A stretch of DNA of 13,160 nucleotides from Ignavibacteriales bacterium (GTDB lineage: Bacteria; Bacteroidota; Ignavibacteria; Ignavibacteriales; Melioribacteraceae), in the NCBI GenBank assembly GCA_007280825.1, contig QYQI01000040.1, positions 1 through 13,160 of the forward strand, in the 5' to 3' direction. Both the position numbers and the translations under genes were made by a program. The notes under the pieces are model-generated. The model did no database searches. It saw only the letters and a list, made by a program, of their open reading frames with translations, and was not told where the DNA came from. Shown here piece by piece: positions 6,417 through 12,138 of this stretch (the first letter of the stretch is position 1; each line of letters starts with the position of its first letter).

Positions 6417-6842
6417 ATGGCAACAAAGAAAGCATTTGTAAAACACATTAAAGGAGTTACTTTTTTAGGGAAATCAGATTCAAACCACTGGGTAACAATG
6501 GATGGACCGGAAGAGTTTGGAGGAAGCAACGCCGGGCCCCGGCCGAAAGAATTATTACTTATTGCTCTTGGCGGATGTACAGGAAGTGATGTTGCAACAA
6601 TTCTTCAAAAGAAAAAAATTAAACTAGATGGATTTGAAATGAATATCTCTGCCGATGTTCAAGAAACACATCCGCAAGTTTTCACCAAGATTCATCTTGA
6701 ATATGTCTTTTATGGAAAAGAGATTCCTAAAGAAGCAGTGGAGAGAGCAATTAAACTTTCGCAGGATACTTATTGCAGTGTTACGGCAATGCTGCAAAAG
6801 GCGGTTGAGATAAATCATTCTTATAAAATTATTGAGAGTTGA
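6417..6842 (+). CDS. OsmC/Ohr-family peroxidase-like protein
   Basis: A 141-residue cytoplasmic protein of the OsmC superfamily, whose characterised members reduce organic hydroperoxides with a cysteine pair. Both cysteines are present in the expected contexts: C54 in ALGGCTGSDV and C120 in DTYCSVTAML. The N-terminal strand region contains the family's DGPEEFGGSNAGPRPKELLL segment (29-48). Length and motif spacing are normal. It resembles the YhfA-like branch (GGCTGxDV) more than classical Ohr, so the true substrate is uncertain. GTGGAG about 7 bases before the ATG is a good ribosome binding site. It lies 137 bp behind the deaminase with repeats between, so co-transcription is unclear, and it converges on the DUF2203 gene 24 bp away. 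Confidence 0.9.
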   Translation: MATKKAFVKHIKGVTFLGKSDSNHWVTMDGPEEFGGSNAGPRPKELLLIALGGCTGSDVATILQKKKIKLDGFEMNISADVQETHPQVFTKIHLEYVFYGKEIPKEAVERAIKLSQDTYCSVTAMLQKAVEINHSYKIIES

Positions 6843-6866
6843 AAATAGTTAAAAGGAATTTTTAGA

Positions 6867-7256
6867 TTAGTTTCTTTGTAAATATTCTTCCGGTATCGGT
6901 TTTCTTCCAGCAAATCCTTCTTCAACACCATGATAAAACCGAATATCATCTTCATCACTTCGCCAGCAGAGTAAAACTTCTTCGTTATCAATAATTGCCG
7001 GGAAATCAACTAAGCCAATTTGAAAATTCCAATCTTTATAAGTACAACCGATATCATTAAGTTCTTTCATAAAAGAATCTATATCAGAAATGAGCTGCTG
7101 AATTTCTTGACTGTCTTCTATTTTCCCTCCCAATGATTCCGCTAAATCCTTTATTTGATTTGCATTGATCAAAATATCACGAACGATCTGTTTTACGAGC
7201 GGCAACGTCCGCTTTGCTTCGTACCGAGTAAAATATTTTATTTCTGTTTGTGACAT
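6867..7256 (-). CDS. DUF2203-family protein
   Basis: A 129-residue soluble protein of unknown function. Visible family features, in order: FTRYEAKRTLPLV near the N-terminus (9-21), a long helical middle ending in GCTYKD (70-75), then GLVDFPAI (81-88), VLLCWRSDE (94-102) and FYHGVEEGFAGRKPIP (107-122). These match the conserved C-terminal half of DUF2203 (COG4911), where GLVDFP, LLCW and GFxGRxP are typical. The helical N-terminus may pack as a hairpin. No catalytic activity is established for the family. The gene is divergent from marR and faces osmC tail to tail, with no obvious functional tie. No strong ribosome binding site precedes the ATG. Confidence 0.83.
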   Translation of the reverse strand: MSQTEIKYFTRYEAKRTLPLVKQIVRDILINANQIKDLAESLGGKIEDSQEIQQLISDIDSFMKELNDIGCTYKDWNFQIGLVDFPAIIDNEEVLLCWRSDEDDIRFYHGVEEGFAGRKPIPEEYLQRN

Positions 7257-7332
7257 GAAGATTATTTTCTTTCTAACAAAAAATTTAGGTTCAAATTTTA
7301 TTTCTGAACAAATTTAATATTAAATGTGTGAC

Positions 7333-7361
7333 TTGACAAGACATATAAAAAAAATTATTTT
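7333..7361 (+). promoter_or_regulatory. Promoter of the marR-pirin unit
   Basis: TTGACA at 7333-7338, a perfect -35 box, is followed after 17 bases by TATTTT at 7356-7361. It predicts a start near 7368, about 28 bases before the marR ATG. This is the best promoter match in the window. Confidence 0.6.
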
Positions 7362-7369
7362 GAACTCGT

Positions 7370-7385
7370 ACTAATTATAATTGGT
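7370..7385. promoter_or_regulatory. Candidate MarR operator (16-bp palindrome)
   Basis: ACTAATTATAATTGGT is an inverted repeat with one mismatched pair; its centre AATTATAATT is a perfect 10-bp palindrome. It sits at about +2 to +18 of the predicted transcript, where a bound repressor would block initiation. MarR proteins commonly bind AT-rich palindromes of this size next to their own gene. AT-rich DNA makes chance palindromes likely. Confidence 0.42.
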
Positions 7386-7395
7386 TTATTATTAT

Positions 7396-7854
7396 ATGAA
7401 GACAGCAAAGAAATACGGGAAAAAAACAGATCTTGCACTTGCAACATGGGTTAAACTTGCCCGTGCATTTTCTTCATTCAACAAAAGATCAATAGAGAGC
7501 ATTCGGACATTCGGTTTAACGCAACCGCAATTTGCTGTTATAGAAATTATCGGGCATTTAGGACCATTGAAGGTTGGCGAGATCTGTAATAAAATGCTTG
7601 TAAGCGGCGGCAATATGACCTTAGTCTTAGATAATATTGCAAAGTTGGGTTACATTGAAAGAGTACACAGTTTAGAAGATAGAAGAGCAATATTAATCCA
7701 ATTAACACAGAAGGGGAAAAATTTGTTCGATGAAGTTTTTAATAGTCACGCAGAGCATGTTACAAAATTAATGTCTGTTCTTACAGTTGAAGAACAAAAA
7801 ACACTTGGTGAACTTTTGAAAAAATTAGGATTGATGGTTAGTAAAATCAAATAA
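7396..7854 (+). CDS. MarR-family transcriptional regulator
   Basis: A 152-residue winged-helix DNA-binding protein, probably a dimer repressing its own operon. An N-terminal dimerisation helix (10-38) is followed by FGLTQPQFAVIEIIGHLGPL (39-58), the helix-turn-helix with recognition helix SGGNMTLVLDNIAKLGYIER (70-89), a wing carrying the family's DRR (95-97) and LTQKG, and C-terminal dimerisation helices. The only cysteine, C64, is not the N-terminal sensing cysteine of OhrR or YodB types, so single-cysteine peroxide sensing of that kind is unlikely. The ATG at 7396 is chosen; a TTG at 7381 in frame would lie inside the operator candidate and only about 13 bases from the predicted transcript start. 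The pirin gene follows after 81 bp on the same strand and is its likely target. Confidence 0.9.
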   Translation: MKTAKKYGKKTDLALATWVKLARAFSSFNKRSIESIRTFGLTQPQFAVIEIIGHLGPLKVGEICNKMLVSGGNMTLVLDNIAKLGYIERVHSLEDRRAILIQLTQKGKNLFDEVFNSHAEHVTKLMSVLTVEEQKTLGELLKKLGLMVSKIK

Positions 7855-7935
7855 AAATTTTCCTTTATTATTTCTACCTCGTAATTTACTATATCGGCTT
7901 ATAACTAAATAAATTAACCACAGAAAGGTTGTTAT

Positions 7936-8643
7936 ATGATTGAAGTAAGAAAAAGTAATGAACGCGGTCATACAAAAATAGATTGGCTGGATAGCCGTCA
8001 CAGTTTTTCATTTGGAGAATATTATGATCCAAAGAATATTCATTTTGGTCCTTTGCGTGTTATAAATGATGATATCATTCAACCCGGTGAAGGATTTCCA
8101 ACTCATCCTCACCGCGATATGGAAATTGTTACAATCATTCTTGAAGGAACCGTTGCACACAAAGACAGTTCCGGCGGAGAAGGAACAATTACTGTAAATG
8201 AAATTCAAAGAATGACTGCCGGGACTGGAATTTTGCATTCAGAGTTTAACGCATCGGACACAGAAATTTTAAAACTGCTGCAGATATGGTTTATTCCAAA
8301 TCAACACGGATTAACACCTGGATATGAGCAGAAGAAATTCTCTCACGAAGAAAAGAAAAATAAATTGCTAAAAGTTGTTAGCGGGAAAAAAGAAGACGGA
8401 ATAATTTTTATTAATCAAGATGCAGAAATATTTTTTTCCGATCTTGAAGCGGGAATAAAACTCAATTATGAAGTAAAAAATAACCGCGGTGTTTATATTC
8501 AGTTGATTGATGGGGCTTTGAAAGTTAACAGCAGTAAAATTGAAATAGGAGATGCTCTTAAAATTACCGACGAAAAGAAACTTGAATTAACAGCAGAAAA
8601 AAACGCAAAAATGGTTTTGTTCGATATAACTCTCGAATTTTAA
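7936..8643 (+). CDS. Pirin-family bicupin (YhhW-like)
   Basis: A 235-residue cytoplasmic cupin of the pirin family, the length of E. coli YhhW, a metal-dependent quercetin 2,3-dioxygenase in vitro. The N-terminal cupin keeps the family metal ligands at the same positions as YhhW: H57 and H59 (THPHRDMEIV), H101 and E103 (GILHSEFN). The family's W.DSRHSFSFGEYYDP segment is at 17-32, and LLQIWFIPNQHGLTPGYEQK follows the metal site. The C-terminal cupin (from about 150) is degenerate and lacks metal ligands, as usual. AGAAAGG before the ATG is a good ribosome binding site. Upstream marR suggests induction by a small, perhaps aromatic, ligand. The physiological substrate is unknown. Confidence 0.92.
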   Translation: MIEVRKSNERGHTKIDWLDSRHSFSFGEYYDPKNIHFGPLRVINDDIIQPGEGFPTHPHRDMEIVTIILEGTVAHKDSSGGEGTITVNEIQRMTAGTGILHSEFNASDTEILKLLQIWFIPNQHGLTPGYEQKKFSHEEKKNKLLKVVSGKKEDGIIFINQDAEIFFSDLEAGIKLNYEVKNNRGVYIQLIDGALKVNSSKIEIGDALKITDEKKLELTAEKNAKMVLFDITLEF

Positions 8644-8664
8644 CATATTTTATAAATTACAGAA

Positions 8665-8693
8665 TTGCCTTTCCTGCTAATCATCTATATTTT
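8665..8693 (+). promoter_or_regulatory. Candidate promoter of the TlpA-like gene
   Basis: TTGCCT at 8665-8670 is followed after 17 bases by TATTTT at 8688-8693, the same spacing and -10 sequence as the marR promoter. The predicted start near 8700 is about 30 bases before the ATG at 8730. Confidence 0.42.
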
Positions 8694-8729
8694 AATTCCA
8701 GCATACAATATCAAATGGGAGTTCTTAAT

Positions 8730-10616
8730 ATGAAAAAGATTCTGTCATCAGTCACAATTCTAATCTTCTTCTTTTGTACCACCTTGTCTAATGCTCAGAC
8801 AAGCAAAAATTTTTCATTCAAACCAGAAAAGCCAAAGGCCGGAGAAAAAATTATAGTTACATACAATCCCGAAGGAAGCAAGCTTTTGACTTCAACAAAA
8901 ATATCAATGCTAATTCATGCCTATGGAAAGTTTATTAATTACAGTGATGAAATTAATTTGCAAAAAGAAGGTAAAACTTGGAAAGGAGAATTTGCAGCAG
9001 CAGATACATGCGCCGGAGTAGTTCTTCGTTTTACTGACGGGACAGAATATGATAACAACGGTTCTAAATGTTTTCCAATACGTTTTTATGGTAAGGATGG
9101 AAAGTTAGCAAAATATGCTTCCGGTGGATTAGCAACCGGATATATTAATTGGTTCAGTGCATTCGAACTCGATCCGGATCCGGAAACAGCATTAAAATTA
9201 TTCCGGGAAGAGTTTGAAAGTAATCCCTCCACCAGGAAAGATTTTTTAATGTTATTTAATTATGCTTATACAAAAGTAGATAAAGAGAAAGCTGCAGAGT
9301 TTATGAAAAAAGAAATTGAGAATTATGAAAAAACACTTTCACAAAGCGAAGAAGATCTTGGATTTTTAATGCAGCTTTATATCAATCAAAAGATGAAAGA
9401 GAAAGCGGATAAAACAAAAGAACTTATTCTTGAAAAATACCCAGCAGGTAAACAAGCAGAGATGATCAAATTCCAAGAAGTATATGGAACGAAAGACGCT
9501 GTAAAAAAATCTGAACTTGCCAATAAATTTAAAGAGCAATTTCCGAATTCACAGTACATAACTTATTTGTTTCCCGATCCTACACAAGCGTTGATACAAG
9601 CGGGCAAATACGAAGAAGCTTATGAAGCAATCAAAAAAAATCCTAAAGCTGCAAGCGGATTATATAACAATTTAGCTTGGGCTATGTATGAAAAAAATGT
9701 TAATCTGCCTCTCGCAAAAGAAGTAGCATCAAAAGGAATTGGGCTAGTAGATACAGAAGCACAAACCACATCAGCCAAAAGGCCGCCTTATTATAGTGAG
9801 AGCCAATGGAAAAAACTTGCGCAGTCTTCCAATTATGCAATCATTGATACTTACGGTGCGATCTTATTAAAGCTAGGCGAAAAGGAAGAAGCATTAAAAT
9901 ACATGACAAAAGCTTATGATTTAGATGGCGGAAAAAGTGCTGATGTCAACGAAAGATATGCACAAGCATTATTATTAAATGGAAAATTTGAAGAAGCCAG
10001 CAAAGACTTAGAGAAATTTATTTCAAGCGGAAAAGGAACCACTAGTATGAAAGAAATACTAAAGCAGACTTATGTAAAAACGAAAGGCTCCGATTCCGGT
10101 TTTGACAATTATCTCTCTGCTTTAGAATCTGACGCGAAGAAGTCTGCTCTAGATGAAATGAAAAAGAAAATGATTAATGAACCGGCTCCAAAATTTACTT
10201 TGGTGGATTTAGATGGTAAAAAAGTTTCTCTTGAAGAGTTAAAAGGGAAAACGGTTATTATAGATTTCTGGGCTACATGGTGCGGTCCGTGTAAAGCATC
10301 TTTCCCTGGAATGCAAAAAACAGTAGAGAAATTTGCAAACGATCCAAATGTAAAATTCTTATTCATCAACACATGGGAAAATAATGTTGATGATAAGAAA
10401 AAGAATGCAGAAGATTTCATAAAACAAAATAAATATACTTTCCATGTTTTATTAGATAACGATAACAAAGTTATTGAAAGCTATAAAGTGAGCGGAATAC
10501 CTACAAAGTTTATTATTGATAAAGATGGAAATATTAGATTCAAAAGTGTTGGATTTGACGGTAATGCAGACGGATTAGTTGAAGAACTCTCCACAATGAT
10601 TGCAATGTTGAAGTAA
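8730..10616 (+). CDS. Exported TPR-like protein with C-terminal TlpA-type thioredoxin domain
   Basis: A 628-residue protein predicted to be exported. A signal peptide (MKKILSSVTILIFFFCTTLS, then NAQ) opens it; its cysteine is not in a lipobox. A beta-rich domain covers about 25-125 (KPEKPKAGEKIIVTYNPEGS), with a cysteine pair at 94 and 114. Residues 145-470 are helical repeats with TPR features (FEEASKDLEKF, EEALKYMTKAYDLDGG). From about 485 a TlpA/AhpC-type thioredoxin domain carries FWATWCGPCKASFPGM with the CxxC at residues 518 and 521 and the cis-proline loop SGIPTKF near 590-596. Such proteins reduce disulfides outside the cytoplasm, often in cytochrome c maturation. The ATG at 8730 is chosen over one at 8715 because GGGAG lies 8 bases before it and the signal peptide begins there. 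Its partners are unknown; the TPR part may bind a client. Confidence 0.87.
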   Translation: MKKILSSVTILIFFFCTTLSNAQTSKNFSFKPEKPKAGEKIIVTYNPEGSKLLTSTKISMLIHAYGKFINYSDEINLQKEGKTWKGEFAAADTCAGVVLRFTDGTEYDNNGSKCFPIRFYGKDGKLAKYASGGLATGYINWFSAFELDPDPETALKLFREEFESNPSTRKDFLMLFNYAYTKVDKEKAAEFMKKEIENYEKTLSQSEEDLGFLMQLYINQKMKEKADKTKELILEKYPAGKQAEMIKFQEVYGTKDAVKKSELANKFKEQFPNSQYITYLFPDPTQALIQAGKYEEAYEAIKKNPKAASGLYNNLAWAMYEKNVNLPLAKEVASKGIGLVDTEAQTTSAKRPPYYSESQWKKLAQSSNYAIIDTYGAILLKLGEKEEALKYMTKAYDLDGGKSADVNERYAQALLLNGKFEEASKDLEKFISSGKGTTSMKEILKQTYVKTKGSDSGFDNYLSALESDAKKSALDEMKKKMINEPAPKFTLVDLDGKKVSLEELKGKTVIIDFWATWCGPCKASFPGMQKTVEKFANDPNVKFLFINTWENNVDDKKKNAEDFIKQNKYTFHVLLDNDNKVIESYKVSGIPTKFIIDKDGNIRFKSVGFDGNADGLVEELSTMIAMLK

Positions 10617-10625
10617 AAAAAGTTC

Positions 10626-10732
10626 CTAAGTGCCTTAGTTCTTTAGTGCCTGAGTTTACATCTTAGGCACTCATGCACTCCGAAAAACAATTCACACCAA
10701 ATATATTTTACTCTCATATCCTTAAGTGCTAA
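10626..10732. repeat. AGTGCCT-word repeats with hairpin
   Basis: The spacer contains AAGTGCCTTAG at 10628-10638 and TAGTGCCTGAG at 10644-10654 in direct orientation, an inverted copy TTAGGCACTCA at 10663-10673, and a weaker TTAAGTGCTAA at 10722-10732. The second copy and the inverted one form a hairpin: AGTGCCTGAG (10645-10654), a 7-base loop, CTTAGGCACT (10662-10671), with one G-U pair. CTAAG-TGC-CTTAG at 10626-10638 is a smaller perfect hairpin. No T-run follows, so it is not a standard intrinsic terminator, though it could protect or end the upstream transcript. Confidence 0.55.
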
Positions 10733-10769
10733 TTTTCATAAGTAAAATTTTGGAAACTATGGAGTAATT

Positions 10770-12002
10770 ATGGCAGTTATTCGTCCCTTCAAAGCAGTTA
10801 GACCAAATGAAAAAGTTGCACATCTTGTTGCCAGCGTACCTTATGATGTTGTAAATCGTGAAGAAGCTGCAAAGTTAGCAAAAGGAAATCCATTAAGTTT
10901 TTTACGTGTTACACGTTCTGAAATTGAAATGAAAAAAGATGTTAATGTTTATTCGCATGATGTATATCAGAAAGCAAAAGAGAATTGGGAACGATTGAAA
11001 ATTGATGCACCTCTTACGCAGGATAATAATCCTCACTTTTATATTTACAAACTTACGATGGGTAATCATTCTCAAGTTGGAATTGCGGCAACATTTTCGG
11101 TTGATGATTATGATGATGATGTAATAAAAAAACATGAGAAGACACGTAAAGTAAAAGAAGACGACCGCACTAATCACATTGTTACAACAGAAGCTCAAAC
11201 CGGTCCGGTGTTTTTAACTTACAAACCCGTTGTAGAAGTTGATAAGGTTATTAGCGAAACAGTGAAAAAGACAGAACCGATTTATGATTTTACTTCTTCC
11301 GATGGAATTAAACATCAAGTATGGATTTTACCAAACGACTATGCAGATATTATTGCAAATGAAATTGGTAAAGTAAAAAATCTTTACATAGCTGATGGAC
11401 ATCACCGAGCTGCAAGTGCAAGTCGCGCACGAAAAGTAAAAAAAGATCAGAACGGAAATCACACCGGAGAAGAAGAGTATAATTATTTTCTCGGAGTTCT
11501 TTTCCCGGCAGATCAGTTGAAGATCCTTCCATACAACCGTGCGGTACATGATTTGAAAATGAAGAAAAACGAATTCATGAAAAAAGTGGAAAAGAATTTT
11601 TCTGTTGAAGAAACAAGCTCGCCTAATCCGTCATCGAAAAGAACTATTGCAATGTATATTGATAATAAATGGTATTTGTTAAAGCCGAACGATAATGTAA
11701 AGCCGGGCACCACAGTGGGAGATAATCTTGATGTGAGCATTCTGCAAAATTATTTACTCCATCCAGTTGTTGGAATCGGTGATCCGCGTACTGATACAAA
11801 CATTGATTTCATTGGCGGAATACGCGGCACGGAAGAATTAGAAAAATTAGTTGATAGCGGCAAAGCAGCTGTTGCATTTTCAATGTATCCGGTTTCGGTT
11901 GATGATCTGATAAATATTTCTGATGCAGGAGAAACAATGCCGCCTAAATCAACTTGGTTTGAACCGAAGCTCAGAGACGGTTTACTGGTTCATGTAATTT
12001 AA
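10770..12002 (+). CDS. DUF1015-family protein, serC-linked
   Basis: A 410-residue soluble protein of the usual length for DUF1015 (COG4198), which has no established activity to my knowledge. Family landmarks: VASVPYDVVNREEAAKLAKG near residues 20-39 with NPLSFLRVTRSE after it; KKHEKTRKVKEDDRTNH at 120-136; the IADGHHRAASASR core at 207-219; LPYNRAVHDL at 253-262; and the C-terminal MPPKSTWFEPKLRDGL at 390-405. DGHHR resembles the DGxHR-like loop of ParB/sulfiredoxin-fold enzymes, including archaeal serine kinase SerK; that is resemblance only. TGGAG precedes the ATG. serC starts 136 bp downstream on the same strand across a palindromic element. Linkage to serA/serC is common in several phyla, as I recall, so a role in serine metabolism is the leading guess. 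Confidence 0.87.
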   Translation: MAVIRPFKAVRPNEKVAHLVASVPYDVVNREEAAKLAKGNPLSFLRVTRSEIEMKKDVNVYSHDVYQKAKENWERLKIDAPLTQDNNPHFYIYKLTMGNHSQVGIAATFSVDDYDDDVIKKHEKTRKVKEDDRTNHIVTTEAQTGPVFLTYKPVVEVDKVISETVKKTEPIYDFTSSDGIKHQVWILPNDYADIIANEIGKVKNLYIADGHHRAASASRARKVKKDQNGNHTGEEEYNYFLGVLFPADQLKILPYNRAVHDLKMKKNEFMKKVEKNFSVEETSSPNPSSKRTIAMYIDNKWYLLKPNDNVKPGTTVGDNLDVSILQNYLLHPVVGIGDPRTDTNIDFIGGIRGTEELEKLVDSGKAAVAFSMYPVSVDDLINISDAGETMPPKSTWFEPKLRDGLLVHVI

Positions 12003-12009
12003 GTTGTTG

Positions 12010-12107
12010 TTGTCATTCTGAATCCGGCATTTGCCGGATGAAGAATCTTAACCAATAGAGTTGTTAAAGATTCTTCGTCTCGACTGCGTCAATACTCAGA
12101 ATGACAA
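12010..12107. repeat. 98-bp nested palindromic intergenic element (MITE/REP-like)
   Basis: Perfect 12-bp terminal inverted repeats, TTGTCATTCTGA (12010-12021) and TCAGAATGACAA (12096-12107), enclose two further hairpins: ATCCGGCA-TT-TGCCGGAT at 12022-12039, perfect, and GAAGAATCTTAAC (12040-12052) paired with GTTAAAGATTCTTC (12063-12076) with one extra base. The segment GTCTCGACTGCGTC follows. Similar elements with CATTCTGA ends and a GAAGAATCT core occur in intergenic DNA of Bacteroidota and relatives, from memory. There is no coding potential. On RNA it would fold into a branched structure between DUF1015 and serC. Confidence 0.75.
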
Positions 12108-12138
12108 ATAAAAATCAATATAAATGGAGAGATCAAAA

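Noticed and set aside
7381..7383. TTG as marR start
   Set aside because: It lies inside the palindrome and too close to the predicted transcript start; ATG 7396 keeps the entire MarR fold.
8715..8717. ATG at 8715 as start of the TlpA-like gene
   Set aside because: It overlaps the GGGAG ribosome binding site of the ATG at 8730, from which a normal signal peptide begins.
8730..8800. Lipoprotein signal in the TlpA-like protein
   Set aside because: The cysteine at residue 16 is preceded by FFF, which does not fit a lipobox.
10626..10732. CRISPR-like array
   Set aside because: Units are about 11 bases, diverged and irregularly spaced, and no cas gene is present.
10902..11740. Several minus-strand open frames opposite DUF1015
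   Set aside because: They are antisense to a clear family protein and encode low-complexity, Ile/Phe-rich products typical of shadow frames.
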